Source: Fen-1298 sp050015675 (GTDB lineage Bacteria; Bacteroidota; Ignavibacteria; UBA10030). Taken from it: a stretch of 64,000 bases of DNA. Below are positions 1 through 9,379 of the stretch, in pieces. Where the stretch lies: the NCBI GenBank assembly GCA_050015675.1, contig JBEKAY010000002.1, forward strand, positions 62,001 through 126,000, given 5' to 3'. Positions within the stretch are counted from its first letter, which is position 1. Each line of letters opens with the position of its first letter. The notes under the pieces are model-generated. The model worked only from the letters and a program-made list of their open reading frames with translations. It was not told where the DNA came from and ran no database searches. A program made the position numbers and the translations under genes.

Positions 1-363
1 TTCGCACGTAATTTGTACAACATCGGCAAAATGACAGAACGTGATTACACCAACTACGTCTCGCTCTTTCATGTGATGATGGAATATCTCAAACCGCCCG
101 ACCTTATGATATACCTTCGTGCAAATGTTGATACATTGGTAAAACAAATTTCAAAACGCGGACGTGATTTCGAACAAGGTATTGAGCGCTCATATCTTGA
201 AACGCTCAATAAACTCTACGAAGATTGGATTACCCGCTATAAACTTGGCCCGCTTCTTATTATTGAAAGCGACGATCTCGACTTCGTCAACAATAAAACA
301 GACCTTGACTATATTCTCACAAGTGTAAAAGATCATCTGCCCCAGATGCAGTTGTTTGAATGA
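1..363 (+). CDS. Deoxynucleoside kinase, 3' end (5'-truncated by window)
   Basis: The reading frame is open from base 1 (FARNLYNIGKM...), so the true start lies upstream of the window. The visible ~120 residues match the C-terminal half of the dCK/dGK deoxynucleoside kinase family: a helical segment with YLRANVDTLVKQISKRGRDFE, where the RGRDFE stretch is the arginine-rich lid over the phosphate donor, followed by YLETLNKLYEDW and a final strand LLIIESDDLDF. These enzymes phosphorylate deoxyadenosine, deoxyguanosine or deoxycytidine in nucleotide salvage. Substrate choice cannot be judged from this half. The stop at 361-363 is followed by about 140 bp before the next gene. Confidence 0.85.
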   Translation, partial: FARNLYNIGKMTERDYTNYVSLFHVMMEYLKPPDLMIYLRANVDTLVKQISKRGRDFEQGIERSYLETLNKLYEDWITRYKLGPLLIIESDDLDFVNNKTDLDYILTSVKDHLPQMQLFE

Positions 364-504
364 TAGAGTAGCCCTTCCTCTTTTGTCTGAACAAGACAAC
401 TGTCTCATATCTCAAATTTATCCAACCTTCGGTATCATCTTCATCTTGTTTCTCCCGCAACATTTCTCTACCTTTTTTATGAACATTGTATAAGGGTAAC
501 CATC

Positions 505-1320
505 GTGAGCAACATATTTAATTACTTTTTGCCCTTTTTTTATTTCGCCTTGGTATGGACGTACGGTAAAGCATTCTTTGCCGATAAACTCTGGGCAAAG
601 CAGGCCAAAACTCCAATCCTCATCGGCACTATAGCTCTTCATATTCTTTATCTCGCAGTCAGAACAGCAATATTTCAACATCCGCCGGTCACCACAATAT
701 TTGAAATATTCACCGTGTTGGCATGCTCAATTGCCGTTACATACTTTGTCATAGAGCTTCGTTCGCAACACAAAGAAACTGGTTATTTTATACTCAATAT
801 TGCATTTTTTTTCCAGCTCGCTTCATCCATCTTCATCAAAGACACTCCGGTGGTTCCGGAAATTCTCCGCAGCCCTCTCTTTGGTGTGCATGTGAGTTCG
901 GCACTTATCGGATACGCTGCTATTACTATTGCCGGTGCGTATAGTTTGATGTACCTGATGCTGTACCATGAAATGAAAGCGGTACGGTTCGGCGCCGTCT
1001 ATAAAAAACTCCCAACGCTTGAAACTTTGGAACGAATGACATTCACAACTGTGAAGCTTGCGTTTTTACTTCTGAGCATCGCTATTCTTTTTGGATTCAT
1101 CTGGCTCCATCGCGCAATCGCCAACCCGAACTACTTCGACCCCAAGCTTGTTGGTACTATACTGGTATGGGCAATGTACGGATTCCTCGTCATTGCGAAA
1201 ACGCGTTATGGATGGAAGGGCCGCAAGGTTATGATTCTTTCCATCATCGGTTTTCTGATCTCGATCTTCTCGATGACCATTATCAATATTTTCTTTAGCA
1301 GATTCCATAAGTTTTACTAA
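505..1320 (+). CDS. CcsA/HemX-type cytochrome c assembly membrane protein
   Basis: A 271-residue polytopic membrane protein with about eight hydrophobic segments. The segment near residues 130-155 (GVHVSSALIGYAAITIAG) and the later WLHRAIA stretch fit the CcsA/CcmC/HemX family, which carries haem across the membrane for cytochrome c maturation. It begins with GTG, preceded by AAGGG at 492-496. It lies directly before hemA with one base between stop and start, as hemX adjoins hemA in several bacteria, where HemX can also modulate HemA level. The family assignment is firm; whether it acts as a CcsA subunit or a HemX-type regulator is open, because the full CcsA tryptophan-rich WWD signature is not evident. 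Confidence 0.8.
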   Translation: MSNIFNYFLPFFYFALVWTYGKAFFADKLWAKQAKTPILIGTIALHILYLAVRTAIFQHPPVTTIFEIFTVLACSIAVTYFVIELRSQHKETGYFILNIAFFFQLASSIFIKDTPVVPEILRSPLFGVHVSSALIGYAAITIAGAYSLMYLMLYHEMKAVRFGAVYKKLPTLETLERMTFTTVKLAFLLLSIAILFGFIWLHRAIANPNYFDPKLVGTILVWAMYGFLVIAKTRYGWKGRKVMILSIIGFLISIFSMTIINIFFSRFHKFY

Positions 1321-1321
1321 T

Positions 1322-2605
1322 ATGAATCTTCTTTGCGCTGGCATATCGCATCACACGGCTCCATTAGATGTTCGTGAACGGCTCTGGTTTTCTTCCGAGG
1401 AAATACGACAAACCTTGCCTCTTCTGAAACCCCTTGGCATAAGCGAATGTGCCATATTCTCGACCTGCAACAGAACCGAACTATACGTGCTCACCGAGAA
1501 CAATACGCTTCCATCAGAAGAAATGAAGAGAATATTAATTACACAGAAATCAGCAGAGGGCAAAGTTCAACCATCCGACCTGTTCACACTTACAGCGGGT
1601 GATGCAGCTCGACATCTCTTTCGTGTTGCGGCAGGTACCGATTCGATGGTGCTGGGTGATGTGCAAATACTCGCGCAAGTGAAAGAAGGATTTCATCTCG
1701 CCACTGAACTTGGTACGGCAGGATTTTTTATGAACCGTTTGTTTCAGCTTGCTTTTCGTGCCGGCAAGCGAGCGCGCACAGAGACAGAAATCGGCGATGG
1801 TGCTGTCTCTGTGAGTTATGCTGCAGTAGAATTAGCTGAGAAGATTTTTGATGATTTGCACAAGAAGTCAGCCCTTGTCATCGGCGCAGGTGAAACAGCA
1901 GATTTGACAGCAACACATTTACGCGGTAAAGAAATCGGCAAGCTTTATATTACAAATCGCACACAGGAACGCGCAGAACAGCTCGCAGAAAAAGTTCAAG
2001 GCATAGTTATTCCGTTTGATAATTGGTTCGATACACTTCCCGATGTTGATATTGTTATTTCCTCTGTCGAAGTGAATCGATATATTCTTTCCGCACCGGA
2101 TATTCTGCGCACCTTGAAGCATCACGGCAGCAAGACATTATTCATCATCGATATCGGCGTTCCACGTAACATCGACCCTGAAGTAAAAAACATTGAAAAT
2201 GTTTTTCTCTTTGACCTCGACACGCTCAATCTCATGGTTGAAGAAAATCTGCAAAAACGACGGTCAGAAATTCCAAAAGTTGAAGCTGTTATTACCGAAG
2301 TCCTCGCTGAATTGACGCACTGGTATTCTTCGCTCGAAGTCAACCCCACGATTACAGCGCTTACGCAATTCATGGAAAACATCCGACAGGAAGAACTTGC
2401 TAAAAACATAAACCGGTTCGATCCGAAAGATCGTGAGCTGGTGGAGTTGGTAACAAAGCGCATCATCAATAAAATTATACATGCGCCTATCGTTAATTTA
2501 AGAAACGGACAAGAAACATCGCTGACGGAGCGCTTGCAAAAGATGAGTGCCATTCAAAAACTATTTGGCCTTGCCAATCTATCCAAGAAAGATTCCGATG
2601 CTTAA
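1322..2605 (+). CDS. hemA: Glutamyl-tRNA reductase
   Basis: 427 residues, the normal length. HemA reduces glutamyl-tRNA(Glu) to glutamate-1-semialdehyde, the first committed step of C5-pathway haem synthesis. Visible signatures are GISHHTAP near residue 7, the catalytic cysteine in STCNRTELY (Cys49), the active-site stretch AAGTDSMVLGD near 95-105, an NADPH-binding LVIGAGETA near 185, and a C-terminal dimerisation helix. It follows the CcsA-like gene by one base, and its last 8 bases overlap the hemC start, which implies translational coupling. The partner enzyme HemL and the next enzyme HemB are not in this window. Confidence 0.97.
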   Translation: MNLLCAGISHHTAPLDVRERLWFSSEEIRQTLPLLKPLGISECAIFSTCNRTELYVLTENNTLPSEEMKRILITQKSAEGKVQPSDLFTLTAGDAARHLFRVAAGTDSMVLGDVQILAQVKEGFHLATELGTAGFFMNRLFQLAFRAGKRARTETEIGDGAVSVSYAAVELAEKIFDDLHKKSALVIGAGETADLTATHLRGKEIGKLYITNRTQERAEQLAEKVQGIVIPFDNWFDTLPDVDIVISSVEVNRYILSAPDILRTLKHHGSKTLFIIDIGVPRNIDPEVKNIENVFLFDLDTLNLMVEENLQKRRSEIPKVEAVITEVLAELTHWYSSLEVNPTITALTQFMENIRQEELAKNINRFDPKDRELVELVTKRIINKIIHAPIVNLRNGQETSLTERLQKMSAIQKLFGLANLSKKDSDA

Positions 2606-3536
2606 TACTATTCGCATTGGCACACGCGGCAGCGAACTTGCGCTTTGGCAAACACACCGTGTGAAAGCACTGCTCGAAGCACATTTCCCCGGTATCACTG
2701 TCGATGTACAAAAGATAAAGACCACCGGTGATAAAATTCTTGACGCACCGCTTGCGAAAATTGGCGACAAGGGTCTTTTCACCAAAGAACTTGAAATTGC
2801 TTTGTTAGATAATCGCGTGGATATTGTTGTGCATAGTTATAAGGACGTTCCGACCTTTGTTCCTGAGGGTCTTTCAATTGCTGCTGTTCTTGAGAGAGAA
2901 GATGTGCATGATGTTTTTATCGCCAATCCGAAGAAATCGAATCGAACAATCGTTGGCCTTCCTCTGAACGCTATCATCGCAACGGGAAGTCTGCGCCGAA
3001 AATGTCAATTGCTCAACGCACGCCCCGATATACACATTGTTGAAATTCGTGGTAACCTGAATACACGATTAAAAAAATTAGATTCATCCGAATGGGATGG
3101 AATGATTCTCGCAAAAGCCGGCATTACTCGTCTTGGCTGGGCGCAGCGTATTACAGATATTTTACCGTTTGAACTCATGCTTCCAGCTGTCGGACAAGGC
3201 GCATTGGCAATTGAATGCAGGATTGGCGATCAACTTATTCAAGAAATGCTTCGGCCTCTTCACCATCATCCAACAGCGATAACTGTAACGGCAGAGCGTG
3301 CTCTTCTTCGTCATCTCGAAGGCGGCTGCCAAATCCCTATCGGTACTTATGGACGCATTATTGGAAATGAATTTCAGCTCGATGCAGTGATTGGAAGTTT
3401 AGACGGAAAGCGAATTGTACGTGGAAAAAAAATAGGGACAATTTCTCATGCTGAACAAACAGGAATTGATCTAGCAAAAGAATTGCTTAGCCGGGGCGGA
3501 AAAGAAATTTTAGAAGAAATTAGACAAACATTCTGA
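2598..3536 (+). CDS. hemC: Hydroxymethylbilane synthase (porphobilinogen deaminase)
   Basis: 312 residues from the ATG at 2598. The longer open frame from 2547 is rejected because the conserved N-terminus (TIRIGTRGSELALWQT) begins right after this ATG. HemC polymerises four porphobilinogens into hydroxymethylbilane. The dipyrromethane cofactor cysteine is in GGCQIPIG (Cys244). Conserved arginine stretches GSLRRKCQLL and VEIRGNLNTRL bind the growing chain, and KDVPTFVPEGL is the usual active-site region. The gene overlaps hemA by 8 bp and precedes hemD by 11 bp, giving a hemA-C-D transcription unit. Confidence 0.97.
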   Translation: MLNTIRIGTRGSELALWQTHRVKALLEAHFPGITVDVQKIKTTGDKILDAPLAKIGDKGLFTKELEIALLDNRVDIVVHSYKDVPTFVPEGLSIAAVLEREDVHDVFIANPKKSNRTIVGLPLNAIIATGSLRRKCQLLNARPDIHIVEIRGNLNTRLKKLDSSEWDGMILAKAGITRLGWAQRITDILPFELMLPAVGQGALAIECRIGDQLIQEMLRPLHHHPTAITVTAERALLRHLEGGCQIPIGTYGRIIGNEFQLDAVIGSLDGKRIVRGKKIGTISHAEQTGIDLAKELLSRGGKEILEEIRQTF

Positions 3537-3547
3537 ACCAGAACATC

Positions 3548-4318
3548 TTGATACTTTCTGATAAAACAATACTTATAACACGTGCAAAAAATGCAAGTGC
3601 GGAGATTCAGGGGATGCTTGAATCCCAAGGCGCATCTGTTGTTTGCCTGCCCACAATAGAGATTGTTGATCCGGATTCATGGGAAGAATGTGATGCTACA
3701 ATTTGGAAGCTTGCTGAATATGACAGCGTCTGCTTCACAAGCAAAAATGCAGTCGAGAAATACGTACAGCGGATTCGTCTTATACGCCCACAGGCATTGA
3801 ATACATTAGCTACACGAAATCTGTATGCAGTCGGAGAAAAGACCAAATCGATATTAGAAGCACATGGATTCTCTGTTCAGCCGATTCAACAGAAACATTC
3901 CGCGGAGAATTTAGCACAATCATTTTATGGGCAGAATATTTCAGGAAGACATTTTCTCTTTCCGAAAAGTACTATTGCAAGCGATGTTATACCGAAAGAG
4001 TTGCTGTCGCTCGGCGCTCTTGTCGATGAAGTAGTTGCATATAAGACAGTTATTCCAGAGCCAGAAAATCTTGAACACATTCGCACTATCTTAACAGATG
4101 GGAAAATCGATATCATAACATTTTTTAGTCCATCAAGTGTTCGGAATTTCTTGGAAATACTTGGAGTTGAAACAGTGCAACACGCTTTAATTGCAGTCAT
4201 CGGACCGACAACTGCAGAGGCAGTGAAAGAAGCAGGATTAGAAGTAAATATCGTTGCCAAGCAGCAGACAGCAGAGAGTTTGGTTCATGGAATTGTGGAG
4301 CACTTTGGTGGTTTGTGA
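3548..4318 (+). CDS. hemD: Uroporphyrinogen-III synthase
   Basis: 256 residues with the two-lobed HemD fold: N-terminal KTILITRAKNASAEIQGML, CFTSKNAVEKYV near residue 60, and a C-terminal FFSPSSVRNFLE followed by AVIGPTTAEAVKEAGL, typical of the family. It closes and flips ring D of hydroxymethylbilane. Sequence conservation in HemD is low, so position right after hemC adds support. The start is TTG at 3548; no ATG lies nearby before the conserved KTILITR stretch, so a weak start codon seems real. A 71-bp gap follows before hemE. Confidence 0.93.
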   Translation: MILSDKTILITRAKNASAEIQGMLESQGASVVCLPTIEIVDPDSWEECDATIWKLAEYDSVCFTSKNAVEKYVQRIRLIRPQALNTLATRNLYAVGEKTKSILEAHGFSVQPIQQKHSAENLAQSFYGQNISGRHFLFPKSTIASDVIPKELLSLGALVDEVVAYKTVIPEPENLEHIRTILTDGKIDIITFFSPSSVRNFLEILGVETVQHALIAVIGPTTAEAVKEAGLEVNIVAKQQTAESLVHGIVEHFGGL

Positions 4319-4389
4319 TTTAAGAAAAAATATACTGGATTCTGGTTTTTTAATTTGCTGCACCATTCATATAAAAAGGTTATCAAAGA

Positions 4390-5430
4390 ATGATAAATGA
4401 TTTATTTCTTCGCGCATGCCGCAGGGAACCGGTAGAGCGAACCCCTGTGTGGATGATGCGCCAGGCGGGACGTTACTTACCGGAATACCGAGCTGTACGC
4501 GCAAAGGTAGATTTTCTCACCCTTTGCAAGACACCGGAGCTTGCAGCAGAAGTTTCCATTCAACCTGTGGACATCATCGGAGTCGATGCTTGCATTATCT
4601 TCTCGGACATTCTTGTTGTGCCGGAAGCGATGGGCATGAAATTATTTGTGGAAGAAGGCAAAGGCGGGCCGCGCTTCGAGAATCCAATCCGTACCCGCGC
4701 GGATATTAACAAACTTTCTGTGCCGGATCCGAATCGCGAATTAAAATATGTGATGGATGCACTTCGGCTTACACGAAAGAATCTAAACAACCGCGTCCCG
4801 CTTATCGGGTTTGCAGGATCGCCCTGGACTCTTGCGACCTATATGGTTGAAGGAAAAGGATCAAAGAACTTCCGTGCGATCAAAGAGCTCATTTATTCCA
4901 ACCCAAAAGATGCACATGTATTGCTCGATAAACTCGCACGCACGGTTGCTGCCTATTTAAGTGCAAAGATTGAAGCTGGCGCACAAGCTGTGCAAATATT
5001 CGATACGTGGGGTGGCATATTGCCCCCAGATGAATTTAAAGAATTCTCTCTCCAATATATCGAACAAGTTTTGAGACTTCTCAAGCGCAATGGGGCTCCA
5101 ACAATTGTCTTTTGCAAAGATTGCGGACATTCAATTGAAGCTATCGCTAATACCGGATGCGAAGTTGTAGGGCTTGATTGGTCGATCGATATTGCAAAAG
5201 CAAGAATGATGGTCGGCGGTTATGTGGCACTCCAAGGCAATCTCGATCCGACAATGCTCTATGCGCCTCCGGAACGAATCCGTGATGGTATAAAAAAAAT
5301 ATTGCAAAAGTTCGGCAATGGATCTGGACATATATTTAATCTCGGACATGGCATACTGCCTGACATTCCCGTCGAGCATGCAAAAGTATTCGTACAAGCT
5401 GTGAAAGAAGAAAGTGTGAAGTACCATTAA
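4390..5430 (+). CDS. hemE: Uroporphyrinogen decarboxylase
   Basis: 346 residues. HemE removes four carboxyl groups from uroporphyrinogen III to give coproporphyrinogen III. Signatures seen: TPVWMMRQAGRYLPEY near the N-terminus (PROSITE signature 1 region), GVDACIIFSDILVVPEAMG, and GFAGSPWTLATYMVEGKGSK (signature 2 region). The catalytic aspartate is in IIFSDIL. Length and architecture are normal. It continues the haem cluster on the same strand. A GTGATTG motif is repeated in the 90-bp spacer before hemH. Confidence 0.97.
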   Translation: MINDLFLRACRREPVERTPVWMMRQAGRYLPEYRAVRAKVDFLTLCKTPELAAEVSIQPVDIIGVDACIIFSDILVVPEAMGMKLFVEEGKGGPRFENPIRTRADINKLSVPDPNRELKYVMDALRLTRKNLNNRVPLIGFAGSPWTLATYMVEGKGSKNFRAIKELIYSNPKDAHVLLDKLARTVAAYLSAKIEAGAQAVQIFDTWGGILPPDEFKEFSLQYIEQVLRLLKRNGAPTIVFCKDCGHSIEAIANTGCEVVGLDWSIDIAKARMMVGGYVALQGNLDPTMLYAPPERIRDGIKKILQKFGNGSGHIFNLGHGILPDIPVEHAKVFVQAVKEESVKYH

Positions 5431-5520
5431 CAACATCGTAATTGGATGAATTAGTGATTGTCTGATTTTGTGATTGGGGGGGACCAGTCCTTAAATCTAA
5501 AACTTATGATTGATAACTAA

Positions 5521-6591
5521 ATGCTCATGGATAATAAAAAAACCGCCGTAGTTCTCTTTCAACTTGGCGGGCCGGATTCATTGGACGCGGTCGAACCGTT
5601 TCTCTTTAACCTCTTTATGGATCCGGACATTATTAACTTTCCGTTGGCATTTTTAGCACGCAAGTCATTAGCAAAACTGATATCCAGCAGACGTGCACCA
5701 AAAGTACAAAACAATTATAAACTGATTGGCGGCAAGTCTCCCATTCTTGATCTCACGCGCCTTCAGGCAAACGCACTCAATGCTCGTCTTGTTCAACAAG
5801 GTATTCAAGCACAGGTATTTATCGCCATGCGGTACTGGCACCCGATGACAAACGAGATTGTGAGTGAAATAAAAGCTGGCGGATTCGATCAGGTAATTTT
5901 TATCCCACTCTATCCGCAATTCTCGCAAGCAACAACAGGATCAAGTATCAATGAGTGGAATCGCCAGGCAAAGAAACAGGGTTTGAATATTCCGACAAGA
6001 TTTGCGTGTTGTTATCCAAATCATCCTGCATTGATAGAGGCATTTGTTGAAAACATTAATAAATCGCTGACGAGATTTTCCAACATCTTACCGGCAAATA
6101 TTGATCTTGTTTTCAGCGCGCATGGTGTTCCTGTTCGTTACATTCAAAAAGGCGATCCGTATCAGTTACACATTGAAGAGACTGTGCGCCGTGTAGTTGA
6201 GCAAGGAAAATGGGAATCTCCATATACGCTTTGTTTTCAAAGTAAAGTTGGACCAATGCAATGGCTCAAACCATCTCTTATCGAGACGATAGAGCGACTT
6301 GCAAGTGAGGGTCGAAAGAACTTGCTAATCATCCCGATCGCATTTGTAACGGATCATATTGAGACGCTGCACGAAATCAATATCGATGTACGCAATCACG
6401 CGATGGCACGAGGTGTTCGGCAATTTGAACTCATGCCTGCACTAAATGACCATCCGAAATTCATAGAGTGTTTAACAGACCTCGTGACACAACAATTGAC
6501 GAATGCCGTTGAATACACAATGTGCCAAACGCTGTGGCGGAGATATAGCGAAAGAACTAAACCTAAAAAATGCCCGCACTATAATCTGTAA
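5521..6591 (+). CDS. hemH: Ferrochelatase
   Basis: 356 residues. HemH inserts Fe2+ into protoporphyrin IX (or coproporphyrin in the coproporphyrin-dependent branch). The N-terminal AVVLFQLGGPDSLDAVEPFL, the catalytic histidine in FSAHGVPVRYIQKGDPY, SKVGPMQWLKPS, and the metal-site glutamate in VTDHIETLHEI are all present. The last ~25 residues (CQTLWRRYSERTKPKKC) form a basic tail without an obvious 2Fe-2S ligand set. The start could be the ATG at 5521 or at 5527; neither has a strong ribosome-binding site. The upstream haem steps hemL and hemB and the oxidase steps are not in this window. Confidence 0.95.
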   Translation: MLMDNKKTAVVLFQLGGPDSLDAVEPFLFNLFMDPDIINFPLAFLARKSLAKLISSRRAPKVQNNYKLIGGKSPILDLTRLQANALNARLVQQGIQAQVFIAMRYWHPMTNEIVSEIKAGGFDQVIFIPLYPQFSQATTGSSINEWNRQAKKQGLNIPTRFACCYPNHPALIEAFVENINKSLTRFSNILPANIDLVFSAHGVPVRYIQKGDPYQLHIEETVRRVVEQGKWESPYTLCFQSKVGPMQWLKPSLIETIERLASEGRKNLLIIPIAFVTDHIETLHEINIDVRNHAMARGVRQFELMPALNDHPKFIECLTDLVTQQLTNAVEYTMCQTLWRRYSERTKPKKCPHYNL

Positions 6592-6682
6592 TGTATTTTA
6601 TAGACGATGTATAGAATCTTGGTTGTAGATCGAAAATGAAGATTACCATTTGTTGCTGATGCGGGCAGAGCGAAATCCAAAT

Positions 6683-7306
6683 ATGCAGACATTCATTGAC
6701 CTCTCGATTCCCATTACTGACTTGATGCCAGTGTATCCCGGCGACGAACCACCGCGTCTTCTGAAAGTAACCGACTTTACGCGTGATGGATTCAATAATT
6801 TTCATTTATCCATCAACATGCATACAGGGACACACATTGATGGGCCTATGCATTTAACTCAAAGCAAAATTTTTTTAAATGAAATTCCATTAGAACAATG
6901 CGTTGGCAATGGTTGTATTCTGAATGCTGCTGGCAACAAAAATATCTCATTAACCATAGAATATGAATCGCTTGTCCAACCCCAAAGCATTGTTTTGCTG
7001 TACACAGGAATGAGCAGTTTGTTCGGGCGCGAAGAATATTTTAATAATTATCCAACAATCAGCAGAGAGCTTGCTCAATTGTTTGTCGAACGGCAGGTGA
7101 GAATGGTTTGTCTTGACTCGCCGTCACCCGACCGGTATCCCTTTGATGTTCACAAATTGCTTTTAGAAAACAATGTGCTTATTGCAGAAAATCTAATCAA
7201 TCTCGACAGACTATTATCGATTGGTAAATTTGAAGTGCTTGCGCTGCCGTTAAAAATTCATGCTGATAGTTCACCGGCAAGAATCGTTGCACGAATACTG
7301 GAGTGA
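6683..7306 (+). CDS. Cyclase-family metal hydrolase (kynurenine formamidase-like)
   Basis: 207 residues from ATG 6683; the open frame extends upstream to 6650, but the conserved protein begins with TFIDLSIPITDLMPVYPGD. The metal-binding signature HTGTHIDGP lies near residues 46-54, characteristic of the cyclase/KynB-like fold (Pfam Cyclase), followed by SPSPDRYPFDVHKLLL and a C-terminal strand LALPLKIHADSSPARI typical of the family. Members hydrolyse formylkynurenine, isatin or cyclic amides. The substrate cannot be read here, and no tryptophan-catabolism genes adjoin it. It sits between hemH and a PLP lyase. Confidence 0.85.
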   Translation: MQTFIDLSIPITDLMPVYPGDEPPRLLKVTDFTRDGFNNFHLSINMHTGTHIDGPMHLTQSKIFLNEIPLEQCVGNGCILNAAGNKNISLTIEYESLVQPQSIVLLYTGMSSLFGREEYFNNYPTISRELAQLFVERQVRMVCLDSPSPDRYPFDVHKLLLENNVLIAENLINLDRLLSIGKFEVLALPLKIHADSSPARIVARILE

Positions 7307-7415
7307 ATGGTTGAATATAAAGCCAAGATGTTCCTTACCTGAACGTCCACGTACGCCAAGTCCGAAATGGCTGCAATAAAAGACTAGCAAAGATATCATC
7401 TTGAGGATAAATACG

Positions 7416-8636
7416 ATGAAAAAGAAAATCTCTCGGCAACTTTCTATCGCCACTCGTGCAATTCATGGAAAACAGCTATTCGCATTTAAGGGGCCGGTTG
7501 CAACTCCGATCTATCAAACATCTACATATCGATTTGAAACATCCGAAGATGCAATGAGGTACGCGAAGGGGGATCCGTCTGTATATGTTTATTCGCGTTA
7601 TCATAATCCAACGGTACATGACGTAGAAGAAAAACTTGCGGCGATGGAAAATGGTGAAGCGGCGGCGATCTTTGCATCCGGTATGGCAGCAATTACCACC
7701 GCAATTCTTGCCGTGACAAAAGCAGGCGACAATATCATCAGCACTCCGGCTTTATACGGCGGCACATACCGATGGATGCGTGACGAATTGCCAAAGCAAG
7801 ATATCAACGTGCATTTTATCGACCCTAATTATCTCGAAGAGATTGTAAATATAGCTGATGAACGATCCACCATCGTTTATATTGAAACTCCGACCAATCC
7901 AACGCTTACAATAGTGGATATCGCAGAAGCCGTGCGTCAAACCAAGAAAGCGGAAGAAAGGGTAAACCGCCCTATTTTGACGATGATTGACAATACATTT
8001 GCTACAATTCTTAATCAGGACCCATTCAAATTCGGCATTGACGTCATTACGGAAAGCGCCACCAAATATCTTGGCGGCCATGCTGACATTCTCGCCGGTG
8101 TCGTTGTAGGCATGGAAGAGTTTGTCAAGCAAGTACGTGCACTTGGAAAATATCATGGCGGTTGTGCCGATCCATTTGCAGCGTATTTACTCGGCAGAAG
8201 TTTGAAGACGTTTGAGCTTCGTGTGCATCGGCAAAATAAAAATGCTCTTGCTCTTGCACAGGCACTCGAGAAAAATAAAAAGGTGAATCGAGTGATTTAT
8301 CCGGGACTTTCATCGCATCCGCAATTTAAAATTGCAAAGAAGCAAATGAGTGGTTTTGGCGGAATGGTGACCATTGAAGTTAAGCCGTCAAAAAAGTATT
8401 CACCGGTCGATGCGGCAGCAAAGGTTTGCGATAGTCTTAAAGTTGCCGTCAACGCAATGTCTTTGGGAGGCGTAGAGACACTCGTGAGCATCCCTGTTTA
8501 TTCGTCACATGTCTTTATGTCCGACGAAGAATTGAAGCGAAATGGTGTCACAGCAGGGATGATCCGCATCTCTGTTGGCGTGGAAGGAATCGAAGATCTC
8601 ATTGAAGACTTTGAACAAGCGCTCAATGTAATCTGA
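7416..8636 (+). CDS. Cys/Met-metabolism PLP enzyme (methionine gamma-lyase / cystathionine gamma-lyase type)
   Basis: 406 residues. The start is ATG 7416 with a GAGG Shine-Dalgarno at 7403-7406; an upstream in-frame TTG at 7401 overlaps that site and is rejected. Trans-sulfuration family landmarks are TPIYQTSTYRFET, YSRYHNPTVHDVEEKLA, MAAI, IYIETPTNPTL, MIDNTFATILNQDP and the PLP lysine in ESATKYLGGHADI (Lys217). The C-terminal GGVETLVSIP and TAGMIRISVGVEGIEDL are also typical. The family includes methionine gamma-lyase, cystathionine gamma-synthase/lyase and O-acetylhomoserine sulfhydrylase; specificity cannot be set from sequence inspection alone. Confidence 0.9.
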   Translation: MKKKISRQLSIATRAIHGKQLFAFKGPVATPIYQTSTYRFETSEDAMRYAKGDPSVYVYSRYHNPTVHDVEEKLAAMENGEAAAIFASGMAAITTAILAVTKAGDNIISTPALYGGTYRWMRDELPKQDINVHFIDPNYLEEIVNIADERSTIVYIETPTNPTLTIVDIAEAVRQTKKAEERVNRPILTMIDNTFATILNQDPFKFGIDVITESATKYLGGHADILAGVVVGMEEFVKQVRALGKYHGGCADPFAAYLLGRSLKTFELRVHRQNKNALALAQALEKNKKVNRVIYPGLSSHPQFKIAKKQMSGFGGMVTIEVKPSKKYSPVDAAAKVCDSLKVAVNAMSLGGVETLVSIPVYSSHVFMSDEELKRNGVTAGMIRISVGVEGIEDLIEDFEQALNVI

Positions 8637-8701
8637 TCTTAAAGTTTGAAAATTTGTAATTAAGGTTCTTTTAGTGTTTGAAATTTAGAAATTGAATTTT
8701 A

Positions 8702-9307
8702 ATGCCTGACATAACGCTTGCTCATATTCGTTCTTTCTTTTCTTCTTTTTGCAGGGAAGAAATAAATAACCATACTTTAATACATGCCGGCGTTTTAGTG
8801 CCATTGTTCATGCAAAACGGTGAGTTGCATGTCATCCTTACACAACGAACAGAAGAGGTTGAACAACATAAAGGACAAATCTCTTTTCCCGGCGGAACAA
8901 TGGACCGTATCGACGCAACTATCATAGACACAGCCTTAAGGGAAGCAGAAAAAGAAATCGGATTGACGCAGAAGGCAGTTGAAGTTCTTGGCATGCTCAA
9001 TGATTTCTGTACGCCAAGTGGCTTTTGCATTACACCTATCGTAGGTTTTCTGCTAACAGTTCCATCTTTTATTCTAAATAAAACAGAAGTATCCGAAGTT
9101 TTCAATGTCCCCTTATCATTTTTTATTGATTCACGCAACGAACGAATAGACTGCCGTAAGTATTCCGGCAAATTGATGAATTTGTATTTCTACGTCTATG
9201 GCAAATACAAAATATGGGGAGCTACAGCAGAAATACTGCGAACTTTTTTGCACGCTTTTAATACTGAAACAAGCACAAAAAGGTTTTGTAAGTCTGGCAA
9301 TTCTTAA
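8702..9307 (+). CDS. Nudix hydrolase, CoA pyrophosphatase (NudL-like)
   Basis: 201 residues. The stretch VILTQRTEEVEQHKGQISFPGG is the hallmark of the NudL/CoAse subgroup, and the Nudix box follows (GTMDRIDATIIDTALREAEKEIGL, near residues 67-90), with the REAEKEIGL metal-binding helix intact. CoA pyrophosphatases split CoA into 3',5'-ADP and phosphopantetheine. The Nudix box carries D where the general consensus has the first E, which is common in this subgroup. The C-terminal YGKYKIWGATAEILRTFL is a typical NudL ending. It is followed 72 bp later by rpsT. Confidence 0.9.
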   Translation: MPDITLAHIRSFFSSFCREEINNHTLIHAGVLVPLFMQNGELHVILTQRTEEVEQHKGQISFPGGTMDRIDATIIDTALREAEKEIGLTQKAVEVLGMLNDFCTPSGFCITPIVGFLLTVPSFILNKTEVSEVFNVPLSFFIDSRNERIDCRKYSGKLMNLYFYVYGKYKIWGATAEILRTFLHAFNTETSTKRFCKSGNS

Positions 9308-9379
9308 TTATATTTATGTAAGAAAGAAACCGAAGCAACAGTAACGAGTCCTGAGTTCGGGACAAAGGAGAATGAATTA

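Noticed and set aside
2547..2597. N-terminal extension of hemC
   Set aside because: It lies wholly inside hemA, and the family N-terminus starts at the ATG at 2598.
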